A stretch of DNA of 64,000 nucleotides from Spirometra erinaceieuropaei (taxonomy: Eukaryota > Platyhelminthes > Cestoda > Diphyllobothriidea > Diphyllobothriidae), in assembly GCA_902702965.1 (NCBI GenBank), contig CACRXP010000093.1, positions 572,856 to 636,855 of the forward strand. Direction: 5' to 3'. The position numbers were made by a program, and so were the translations under genes. The notes beneath the pieces are model-generated. The model did no database searches. It was not told where the DNA came from and was given only the letters and a program-made list of their open reading frames with translations. Every line of letters starts with the position of its first letter. Position 1 is the stretch's first letter. Shown in pieces: positions 23,820 through 33,799 of this stretch.

Positions 23820-23974
23820 CTGGTTATAAACCATTTGATTCTGAAAGATGAATTTTATACCGGACTTTTGACCGAAACGAAGTTCACTGAGGCCGATTTT
23901 AAACAGAAAACGTTTAGTAACAATGAAAATTGCAAGGATGCATCTGTGGCATATGATCAACCTTTAGAGAAAGA
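23820..23974 (+). CDS. Gene A, probable exon before the conserved exons
   Basis: An open stretch encodes LVINHLILKDEFYTGLLTET and then FKQKTFSNNENCKDASVAYDQPLEK, a soluble, charged composition typical of real protein. It ends at a strong donor (AAAGA/GTATGT) after two bases of a codon. The next exon of gene A (25333) begins with exactly one base that completes a codon, so the phases agree. The acceptor (CTGATTTAG) is weak, so the start is uncertain. I do not recognise the domain. Confidence 0.45.
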
Positions 23975-25332
23975 GTATGTAAACAGCGGACAGCCACGTT
24001 CTAAGATATATCATTGACGCAACACTTATTTCGTGATATTTCAAAATATATTATGCGCGTGTATTTTCATACAACCGCGACTACACCACTAAAGTCAGTT
24101 AACTTCCGTTAGCCTTTCCAAATGAATATATTTTTACTAGCCTGTAATATTTGATCCCTCTTCATTTTCACGGGGTTTGGAAATTAATTGCTGTTTAGAA
24201 ATTAAAATCTAGAACATTCGTCTTGCAGCACCGAGAATCGGTAGTTAGCCTAACCCCTTGCAGTTACATTGATAACAGTTGATGTGTGGTGGGGTGAGAG
24301 ATAATGATAAGTTCTGTGGTTTTTCACTAAATTTAAAAAAATTCGAAATGGGCCATGTACATTTAAACAAAATGTCCTAGTAATACGGCCAAATTCGTTG
24401 TGGTAATGCATGCTCATAATGACTACTCTCTCATACCTCATATTTTTAAATAACACGTCATTCTAACCGCGCTTTCGTGCATCGCTGAAAACATTTTAAT
24501 TTTTTGTGATTTCGTCAATTTTATTAATCAACAAGTCTGAGCTCCATTTATTTGCGTTGTAACAACACCTACCGCAAGTCTCCCTCTGCACGTGCATGCA
24601 TGAGCAGAATTCGGTTGGTCTTGGTTCACTCTCATAAGGAAAAGAAGCTGACTGGTGATCGGCGCTCGTCAGCCATCCATGGTGGCATGCGCCATCGAAA
24701 TTGATTTGTTTGCGCTTCCCGTAGCATCGCGCGTCTGATGGGCACGACTTAGGCAACACTTGCTTATTAATTATATCGCGGCGCAGTCTGTAGGCACAGA
24801 ACACAACGTTTCAGCAAATTGCATTTAGTTCTGCAGGTTCATTTATTTGTCAGACCTAACACTCACCAATACCAATGGCATCGTCACATTAAAGTCCTTA
24901 ATCAAACTACCATTTGCTGGCTAATTTGCTTGTCGTAAAGAACTTTACAGTCTCATTTTGCCACAGTCTGGCAGTCCACCTAGTGTACACGCAGAGTGCC
25001 TGTTAGTCCCCAGGTGAATGCTCAAAACAGTCTGTAAATACAGCATCAAATCATCGTGATTTTCTCGTGACCGTGGAGCACCTTTCACAACTTATGTTCG
25101 TCGGCATCTTTATCGCAATCTCCTTTTATATTCCTTCTGAGGCATGTCTATTTTTATGGGATGATCAGTACGTTCCAATTAAATAACAACTTTTTCCTCA
25201 GATGGAAGGCAAAATACCTTAAATATTCTAGGCATACCTGAAAAAAGTTTTAAATAATATACTTCTTACAGCTTTTATTGTCATATATGAGTTTATTCTA
25301 CGCATATGTTTAGTTATATCGCTGACTTTTAG

Positions 25333-25588
25333 TAAGTTACCCACGTGCCCACGCAGAAATGGAGCGCTTTTTATTGATGATATCGTTGAAAGTTTACTTG
25401 AAAACATGTTGCCTATGGCGATATTTCTTCCACTGTCTGGACAAGGTCCTTTTCCGATTAGCGTCCATTTTCAGCGGAGTAAAACTCAAATCAAATGCAA
25501 TTTCCTAAAGGATATCGCTGAAGCCAGATACGTTCAACACGTTCGTCATGTTAAATTTTCAAAAGTGTACATTTCATTGAGGACGACG
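25333..25588 (+). CDS. Gene A, conserved exon (paralogue of 63484-63739)
   Basis: This 256-nt exon lies between GACTTTTAG and the donor ACGACG/GTAACT. It encodes 85 residues including CPRRNGALFIDDIVESLL, ISVHFQRS and DIAEARYVQHV. About 43 of 85 residues match the equally long exon of gene B on the other strand, and both splice junctions fall at the same codon positions. That is strong evidence of real coding sequence under constraint. The protein family is unknown to me. The alternating hydrophobic residues of the second half suggest beta strands, which is inference. Confidence 0.75.
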
Positions 25589-26816
25589 GTAACTCACATT
25601 ATGCAATCGCGTTTTTTGTCACATAAGTTGAAGCGGGATTTTTTCCTTTGGAATGTTTTTACAAAACGTCCTAAATGTTTCTCATATAAACATTTATTAC
25701 CCAAGGGATTCATGCTAGGAGGCCTCATGATAAAATATGCCTAAGTTTCCCACAATAACTTAACTTATATTTGATCATGTGCGCACGTCCTAAAAATTCA
25801 TCGTTTAGAACTCGAGTCCGTTTGTACATTTAACCACTGATCATTAAACAATTTAAAGACGCTCAACCTACGAGGGTGGAAATTAGGATATAGACAGGTG
25901 ATCCTTTAAAATACATATACTGGCAATAAGTCATATTGGCGTTTTTAAATCGGCTAAAGAATAGCTTATATTTAACGAAGCAAACAATTAAGCCAAAGGG
26001 GCACCCTATACCGCCGATACACTTAAATATCTGGTTATGCCATGCGAGCTTTTGGACAGACAACAGTCATATTGGTATTACTCCCTTAATCCACACCTTG
26101 AGAGCACAACTAAGAATGCACAATTAAAACCGTAATACGCGGGCATGATTATGTTTTTGCTGAGTCGCGGAATGAGAGTTTTGAATTTAAAATGAGAAAT
26201 AACTGCTTTAATTGCGTGTAAGTTAATCCATCAGCCAAGATTTGCCCTGCAATCTCGCACGATTTAAACACCCTTACCTTGCCCGTGCCAGAATACTGGA
26301 TTTATATATTCATAGAAAGTAATTTTACGGCTTCACCGTCTTACTTATGACTTAATTTATTGCTTTCTCCAGACTTTGACATTAACAAGAACGGATTTTT
26401 TATCTAGCAAAACTTTACCGCACATGGTTGGCTAATGAGTATAATTGCAGTCACGAAAAACGGTGTGTTATTAAAAACAGCGTTTGTCGGACATCTCATC
26501 TTATATTCGCTTGCAACGTCTTTTCGGTGGGCAGTCGGAATGAGTCAATTAATTCGCCGTACTTCAATAGGTCCCTTTTCTGTTTCGTTGATTTATTTCC
26601 GTAAGCCGCGTACGCCAACACTTTCAATCTTCTTGTGCATCTAATGCTAGGTATACCGCATCGATATGCGTTTTTCGACTACAGAGCTAAATGAAACTTG
26701 AATTCTAAGAAGACGGGTCTTGAAACAAAAATATAGATTAAACGTGGTGTACCGAATTGCCCCAAAAAGCTTGCATGCCCCTACATATGTATAATTGTTC
26801 ACCGTTTTATTTTAAG
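25589..26816 (+). other. Intron of gene A
   Basis: A phase-0 intron of 1,228 bp bounded by GT and AG. I see no recognised repeat or gene inside it. Short open frames such as 26435-26644 are unremarkable. Confidence 0.6.
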
Positions 26817-27083
26817 AGCCTACGCAGTCATGAATACACGCTTCTCATGGTCGACGACACATCTGCCGCGATAATTGTGGACGCATCCTACTGGAAAATG
26901 TACACAAATGTATCAGACATTGTTCGTCTGTCCGATTATCTACCAAATGAAATGCCAAATCCAACAATAGTGTTTACGTACAAGAACGAATTCCTCGAAG
27001 TAGAGAGCATTCTTTTGGACAAGTTTGGAATAATCATCAAACAGGCCTTTAGGAATTCCAATGATGCTTCATGCGAGATTTGA
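26817..27083 (+). CDS. Gene A, last exon (paralogue of 60830-61096)
   Basis: After a pyrimidine-rich acceptor (CACCGTTTTATTTTAAG), 267 nt in phase 0 encode SLRSHEYTLL, VDASYWKMYT, IVRLSDYLPNEMPNP and end SNDASCEI with a TGA at 27081-27083. Gene B's last exon has the same length, about 34 of 88 identical residues and the same final SNDASC-x-I stop. An AATAAA lies at 27334-27339, about 250 bp after the stop. Spliced to the preceding exon, the frame is continuous. Function is unrecognised. Confidence 0.75.
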   Translation, partial: SLRSHEYTLLMVDDTSAAIIVDASYWKMYTNVSDIVRLSDYLPNEMPNPTIVFTYKNEFLEVESILLDKFGIIIKQAFRNSNDASCEI

Positions 27084-27838
27084 ATCGTTTCTGTGTTCCG
27101 TGGTTTGTTTAATGACGGTTTTTGAATCCAAACTGGAAGTTCCTTTCGAATTCTTGGAACGCCAATATCCCATTCATATGAACCAAAATAATTATGCAAA
27201 GTCAAATTACAAAATAACGCCCAATTTTACGTTTCACTACGAAAACATTTCAAAACATTTCATTTTCTGTATTTGCAAATGCCCTTTTGCGCAAAATCTA
27301 TGAACGCAAAATATGTTTGACCCAGCTAATAGCAATAAAACTCTTAAACGCTAACAAGGCCGTTTTCGACTGAAATCGTTTCAGCAGAATGTGGCAAAGC
27401 AGGAACAAAAAGGCACACCAGCGAGTACAATTATATTTAACATGCGAGGACTGGCAAACAGTAGACATGCTAACTCATTAAGTATTAACCTAAATATTGA
27501 AAATGTATTTCAACTCGAAAATATTACTTAAATATGCTTGTAATATGAATTATCGTGAATACTTATTTGGTCAACATTTTTCTCACTGTTTTCCTATGCC
27601 CATATAAATTCAAATATACTTCATAGAATTATGCATAAAGTATGTTTACGTTTGCTCGTTTGTTGGAAATTATATTTCTTAAATTATAAACTTTGAGAAT
27701 ATGTATAAGTTTTCTTAAAAAATAATACTGATTACAATAAATATAAGACCATTATATGCTTGTTAATAATACACCTTGTCTACGCTTAAATCAAATGCTA
27801 GACTTTAAAAACCAGATATGATCTTCTCTTAATAACGT
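27084..27838. other. Gene A 3' region, then no feature seen
   Basis: It holds the candidate AATAAA polyadenylation signal at 27334-27339. The rest is AT-rich sequence without a gene. Confidence 0.4.
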
Positions 27839-27839
27839 A

Positions 27840-28310
27840 TAGAAATGCATGATTTTCCGGGCGCGTGAAATATAAAGCTTGTAGTTTTGAAAGCCTAAAT
27901 GTAAGTCTAACGTAAGGTCAGGCTCAAAATTATTATGGAATTGAGCAGGTTTTTAAAGCTGACATGGGCGATTTTTCACGTTCCCAATTTATTGATGTGA
28001 CCGTCTGCCAGAGGAGTAAAAGACTAAATATTTTATGCATGTTTTCTACAAAGTATATTTGGATATAAAAGAACATATAAAATCATACTTAAATGTTTCA
28101 CGAATATACAGTGATGTTTTACAAGGAGTCATTTTTCAAGATTACTGAAAAGAAATTCGTTCAAAACTGGTGTTTTGAAGTAACTGAATTGTCTTCGGAT
28201 TAAGATGTACGGTAAATTTTATTAAAAACCTACTCAAGTAATATTTTCGAGTGAAAAACATAGGTTAGAATTTCGGTTTGCATTTCAAGAGTTAGAACAT
28301 CAACCGTGGG
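27840..28310 (+). repeat. AT-rich interspersed repeat, family F (single, diverged copy)
   Basis: The order of words TTGTAGTTTTGAAAGCC, AAGGTCAGGCTCAAAATTATT, TTTTCTACAAAGTATATTTGG, TGAAGTAACTGAATTGTC and ATTTCAAGAGTTAGAACATC parallels the arm at 49990-50475. It is more diverged than the other copies. Confidence 0.6.
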
Positions 28311-29228
28311 TAGTAGGGCAGCGTAGAGCCGTAGATTTATTCTACACTTTCTAAAAAATGAAAACAACTTGAATTCAAGTAGAAAGGCGCGGAACGATCG
28401 ATATACACTAGCTACTAAACAGCACTTAAGTGACTTCTAATATAATTTGAAAGTGGTTTTTTAGAGAAAGAAGAGAAAGACCCGGTATATTGGCTAACAG
28501 AAGTCTCAGATAAATTCCTTCGGATAATGACGCTTACACGTACAAGGCGAGTGAGTACTTTCAGCCATAGCTCTTTGTTTTTGGCATATCCGCACGGCCC
28601 ATCTCCCCTCGTCGTCGCTCTTGTGCATCATGTGTAACCCACTATTCCCGGTTTTACACGGACATTAGTTTTTTGCTCAGGCCTGATAATGGAAAATCAA
28701 ATAAGTGCTTTTGTCTTATTCTATGTCCGCAGTGTTTGTATGGGTAGTAGATCATACCTACATAAACGCATGCTCCTGCAAATAGGCAGTCAGTAGTATG
28801 CAAATTACATTTGCATACTGTTTGGGTCCATTTTGCCGACGATTGTGAATTTGACACGCGCATCTTTGTGACTACAGTATTTTTCATTTTACTGAATTAA
28901 GTGGAATTGCGGACCACTTGCTTTTAAATCATTTAATTCGGTTCACATGTGACGTGCGTCAAAATAATTAATGGCACTTGAATTCCGAAAACTAGGTTGC
29001 GAGCACGCGTCTGTTTTCAATGAGTAATCGACATGTAAGTGCACTAAAAGAGGCACAGTGTCGAATAACATGTGCGAGTAGTTAGAGGAATCAAAAGCAA
29101 TTTGTTTAAACACATACGCTGGTTGTGAGATTATGCGGAAGAAAGTAATAAGAATCAGTGCGTTTGCGGGCATTAAGGGATATGAGAAATTATGTCAAGG
29201 TTAAAAGGTTTACATACAGTTAATAATT
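28311..29228. other. No feature seen
   Basis: No supported gene or repeat in this 0.9 kb. Confidence 0.35.
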
Positions 29229-29229
29229 C

Positions 29230-29348
29230 AGAAGAAGATGAAGAAGAAGAAGAAGAAGAAAGGAGTAGAAAGAGGAGGTGCGATCACTGGAAGACTAAGT
29301 TCATTCTCCTAACTTTTCGGATTAGTACTCGTACCTGCCATCAGAGGT
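29230..29348 (-). mobile_element. Penelope-like element 3' end, solo
   Basis: On the minus strand it reads CTCTGATGGCAGGTACGAG..AATCCGAAAAGTTAG..CCAGTGATCGC and then a (TTC)n run. This is the same 3' block as at 33702-33792 and 44705-44795. There is no coding sequence beside it on that strand. Confidence 0.65.
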
Positions 29349-29679
29349 GGTTGCAGATAAGGGTAAATAAAATTGATGATTTCTCAGACACGGAGAACTC
29401 ATAGCTTGTTAGTGGCGCTTTTCTGCGCAGAAGACCAGTTTGTTAGTTTGACGGTAGCTTTTTCTGCTGACACTAGCAGTGGTATATCCAATGACGTCTT
29501 CATTAATAACTTTCACATAAGAATCCACTGACCATCCGAGGGTTTTTGAAAAGCAATCACGGTGCTCGTTGCTAAGTCGTCCGAATTTCAATATGACGAT
29601 TTGTGCAGCTCTAAATCAGTACACATATGCGCAGTTGGACAGTTTAAAAAAAAACGGTAAAGACCAGACGGTCCAGAGG

Positions 29680-29820
29680 GAAAATTTTGTTTACGAGTTA
29701 GAACTGGTTGTTTTATTTAAGCGACTAAAAAGTAATGGATACTTGCAAATATATTCATGCATGCGAAGGTGGCACCATTGGCTAGCTGAAAAGAAGAAAA
29801 GCAATATAAGAGTTGCTGTA
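29680..29820 (+). pseudogene. Penelope-like reverse transcriptase thumb fragment
   Basis: The frame NFVYELELVVLFKRLKSNGY, then SCMRRWHHWL, aligns with KISELQYLRRVFKANGYPHN and RCIRKWTKGL of the copy at 43860-43960. It is short, with no catalytic motif. Confidence 0.5.
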
Positions 29821-29971
29821 ATGTAAAAATATGCGGTCTTAAGGATGGAGGCATAACCTATCGGCTCTCCAAGAATATGTTCGATCACTCGGAAGCGAAT
29901 GTCCACTTACTTGCATAAAAGGCGAGTTTAGTGTGTAAACGCGTCCCAAGATGCTTGCAAATTGATTTTTT

Positions 29972-30345
29972 TGGCAAATATCTGATGTTTCATATTGACC
30001 CATCTGTGAAAAATTCGGTGCCTTGGTGGAATTCGAACGCACGCCATAAGGGGAAGGCTTTAGTACAGCCAACGCTCTAACCACTTGAGCTACGAGGCCA
30101 GTTTAATCAGATTTGGGCAGTCAACCTACTGTATCAGATTTAGTGTATTCCAGACGTTGCAGTAGGTTGGGCGGGTAACTTGTCCCAAATGTGATTAAAC
30201 TGGCGTCGTCCGGCGGGCCTCGTAGCTCAAGTGGTTATAGCGTTGGCTGTACTAAAGACTTCCCCTTACTGCGTGGGTTCGAATCCCACCAAGGCGCCGA
30301 GTTTTTCGCAGTTGGGTCAATATAAATTACTCAAAATCTGCCAAA
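29972..30345. repeat. Head-to-head pair of tRNA-derived SINE copies (inverted repeat)
   Basis: A tRNA-like sequence on the plus strand at about 30217-30300 has an A box GTAGCTCAAGTGGTTA, a B box GGTTCGAATCCC and a perfect 5-bp T-stem. Only 5 of 7 acceptor pairs form, so it is a SINE head rather than a working tRNA. Its inverted copy lies at about 29995-30112. The copies share the flanking GATTAAACTGG and CAGTAGGTTG, so the arms reach nearly to a centre at about 30150. The right arm has an extra ~14 bp (near CGTCGTCCGGCGGG). Confidence 0.75.
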
Positions 30346-30549
30346 CTATCTATGAATATCTGATGTGACAGGTAAATAGATTTTTAGCTGTCACGGTTTG
30401 GTAAATGAGTTCCACGTTATGTCTGCCTCCATGTGCACATTATAATTAAGCAAAGGACAACAATAGACATAGAACTGACTAAAAATTGCTTTGAATCAAA
30501 CTCAGCGAATGTTCGCAACCGGTAAATGCCATTATGCATAGAACAGGCA

Positions 30550-30802
30550 GTCTTTCTATTACCGACAAAGACAAGAGAGACTGGGATGGCTGCTTCGGGC
30601 TTATAAAAAGTCGTCATCTAGTCATACCCAACCCCGACGTGAGGAAAACTTGGGACTTAATCACTCGACCTGCAAGTTAGAAGTTATACGCCTCTAACCG
30701 CTGAGCCACAGGTTCGTCGTCCTGCCGGCTTTGATAGGAAATGTAGAATGGTAGAGGGGCGCTCGCCGATCGTTCTAACGAGACTTACTCATCCCGTTTG
30801 GA
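30550..30802 (-). mobile_element. tRNA-derived SINE
   Basis: It matches the left half of the insertion at 19663-19920 in order: ATTACCGACAAAG.CAAG.GAGACTGG.ATGG, CCCAACCCCGA, the tRNA-like head (minus strand GGCTCAGCGGTTAGAGGC with a B-box-like GCAGGTCGAGTGATT), then GCCGATCGTTCT. The head is degraded. Confidence 0.65.
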
Positions 30803-33570
30803 AATAAAGAAGATTTAAATAAGACTTGCTGTGCAATTTATGAAGTGCTTACAAATCGTTACTGGGATGTACAGGGAGAAATCTGCCAGTTCGTGTCCTG
30901 AATAAGCATAAAAGCATGAACCCAACCAACTTCCCAAAGCAACTACGATTTTCGCCTTCTCAAAACGCCATTCAATATGCCTAAATTCATCATTCCAATA
31001 CTGCGCTGAACAACATGCGGCATGCAAAAAAATGCGGTGCCATTAATCTGCTACTTCTAGGTCAGCTGAAAATGAGCGTAGCCGAAGACGTTGGAGAAAG
31101 AAAAATGGATGGAATCGGACGCATCAGGAGTCCTTTCCTTTTAGTGATCAGCATAAGAGTCCTTGTGCTGCAAGTTAAACGAAAGCGCATCAGAGGCCTC
31201 GCATGAACGTTGCGGGTTGACTAAAAAGTGAAAATGACTAGTTGTTCTGTATATATGAGCGTTTGAATTATGCTGCAAACGACATGTCGGGTTACTTGAT
31301 GACTCGATCACGGATTTTGACAGCTAATTGCGTTTTAACTTCATGTTGAAAACGGATTCTGAATGATCACGTAAGACTGGATGACAAAGGCCTGGATAGA
31401 TCGCCTATAAGAAAATTAATATGCAGAGTTCCAAGTCACAACGAACATATGAACAAACACTGTGTGAAAAACTAGCTCAATTCGCGAAAAGGTAACATTG
31501 CGGACAATGTTCCACTCGCTTGGTGGCCTCCACATGTTAGCCCGGCACTGGATTGTACGCGCGATTTTGGCAACAATTATGATGCATTTCCTGTTCTCGA
31601 ATTCCAGGAGGGGGCAGGCATTGCAATTGTAATTAGTTTGCTAAGCAAATACTAGAATATATTGCTGCAATCATTTTTAAAAGAAAATTATTTGTCGTCC
31701 CGTGTTGTCGGGTTTGCGGATGTCCAGACACTGCTATGAGTGCAAATAAACATTATGATTTCTATGGATATTAAAAGAAATTCACAAATTTGGTCTACTG
31801 ATTTTGTTTAAATATATGCTTAAATAACGTCGCCAAATGCTTTCGAAATTTGGCTGTGAGCGCTTCTAACTATCAACATATTGCTAAAACTCATTTTCCA
31901 AGCAATATAACAAATCCTGCTAAATGCATGAAGTTATCCTAAAGGTCACCTCTGGAGCACTCAACCAAGAAGATAAAATATTATCATACCGGGATACGAA
32001 CAGCCATCACAAAAAACTGACATGAGCAAATGTTGAATCTAGATAATCCGTGTCATTGTGTAGTTCCTTGCAATTTATCAAGATTATTGCAAATAACAAA
32101 CGCTTACTGTGTACAGTACGTTTACTCTATTTAAAAAAGCAATTATCTAGCTGTTTACCGGTAAATTCCAACGCATGATGAAGGATGGACGACCTCACTT
32201 ATAGTGAAATTTAAGGTTTGGAACGCCAGACGTTTAGGCTGTGCATGAAGGGGTCTGGCGTAAGTCGACTGACCAAATGGGTGCAATCTGTGGGAATAAT
32301 CTTCAACGGTAAGCAACATTATTTCCTGACAATTCAATCAAACACATATTGCCGATGTAGTGCTAAAGTCTATGTGAAACATACTGATATCATTAAAACA
32401 TAAAATTTGTCCGCTTTATGAACGAGGTCAAATGTTAGGCAGTAAATGACAGCCAAAATTGCGGGTTCATTGATGAGCCCCACAGGTAGGTTACTTTTAA
32501 CCACTTCTACTTCACGGAATGGGAGCAAGCGCAAATATTTATGAGTTTGGTTTGAATGGATTGAGAGATTATGTGCGTTCACACCCAGTCATCAGTATAT
32601 GTTCAGAACTGCAAGAGCGAAGGAGGTCGAGGAAAGACAGCGCGCGAACAAGTCTATTTGTAGAATGTAAATTGTGCAGAATAGTAGACTGTCATTTGTA
32701 TGCTGTTGAATGTTGTATAGTCCGCATCTAATTGGAGGGTAAGTGTTGAATCAAGCACACTATGCGATTGTTGGCACAATCTATGCTTGCCTTCGCAGTC
32801 TGCGTCCATGCCTGCCTAAATTTCTTCCGTTGGCCCACAATTCATTTCGCTGTCTGGGCCCACCGAAGTTATCGCAAACTTACTCGAATTGCTTGCGAAT
32901 GCCCCAGACCATCAAAATTCAAAATATCCCTATGCTGCCAAATTTCCTCTTATAAACTTTAAGCACATTTTGTCGCCCAGCACTGCTGAATGTTTTTATA
33001 AATTTGGAATGTTTGTATGTTGCGAAGGACTTGCGCAGTATGCTGGTTTTTCTCAGGGTTACCTGAATTGTCTAGAATACATTTACGTTTGCAATCTGAA
33101 ACAGGTTTAATGTTTTGGAATGCATAGAACAGTTCAACTTGAGCGACCTCTATTCATTTACACTGGCAGACAACTTGCACCGGTGATTTGACATGAATGC
33201 TGACGTCGCATTTCAGTAGCTGTGCACTAAAATATTCAAAGCATTAAGGATATTAACTAGATAAAGCTAGGCAACAAACTACCTTGTTTTCCGGAATCTC
33301 GACATAATTTGAAAAGACAGGGCCTGTTTGAGCTGGCTTGACCTCGTTTACCAGAATAGTCCAGACATTAAATTCGTACATAATGCCTACTCCGTTAATC
33401 ATCGTTTCGTCAATTATGTCGCAGATATACTGATTGCGTCAATGCTAACGATAGCTAACTTTTTGAATGAGACAAAGTGCTTCGACCCGAAGGAACGAGC
33501 GCTTTCATGCAGAAAGGTGTCATTTTTGTCGGTTTTTTAACAAGTAAGAAACAATAAACATAGCAACTGA
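30803..33570. other. No feature seen (2.8 kb)
   Basis: No frame has recognisable motifs and no repeat is shared with the rest of the window. Confidence 0.35.
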
Positions 33571-33604
33571 TAGAAGCGAACAGTCGAGTCCCAGGTAGCA
33601 GTTC

Positions 33605-33792
33605 AGAAGATGAATATGCGATCACTGGGACAAGAAGTTTATTTGCCTGACGTTTCGGATTCTCACTCGAACCCATCATCAGAGACATTCGCAGATAGAG
33701 GTCTGCGAATGTCTCTGATGATGGGTTCGAGTGAGAATCCGAAACGTCAGTCAAATAAACTTCTTGTCCCAGTGATCGCATCTTCATCTTCT
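33605..33792. repeat. 91-bp-arm palindrome made of two Penelope 3' ends
   Basis: The arms 33605-33695 and 33702-33792 are inverted copies with only about two mismatches around a 6-bp centre (TAGAGG). Each arm is a Penelope 3' end reading outward: CTGATGATGG..CCGAAACGTCAG..AATAAACTTCTTGTCCCAGTGATCGC and then a short CTTC run. The copies are thus joined at their truncated 5' sides. The left flank AGAAGCGAACAG.CGAGTCCCAGG is also found at 43653-43679, just upstream of another Penelope copy. Confidence 0.85.
33715..33748 (+). ncRNA. Hammerhead-like ribozyme core in a Penelope 3' end
   Basis: CTGATGA (33715-33721), a stem II of GGGTTC/GAATCC with loop GAGTGA, then GAAA and a possible C-G-T-C cleavage site at 33745-33748. 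The inverted twin sits at 33649-33682 on the minus strand. Caveats: a U-C mismatch at the base of stem II, and a stem III (ACGT) so short that only a dimer or co-transcriptional fold could use it. Confidence 0.45.
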
Positions 33793-33799
33793 AAACATA

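Noticed and set aside
30217..30300. tRNA gene with GTAGCTCAAGTGG and GGTTCGAATCCC boxes
   Set aside because: Acceptor stem has two mismatches and the sequence is part of a repeated inverted unit, so a SINE head fits better than a functional tRNA.
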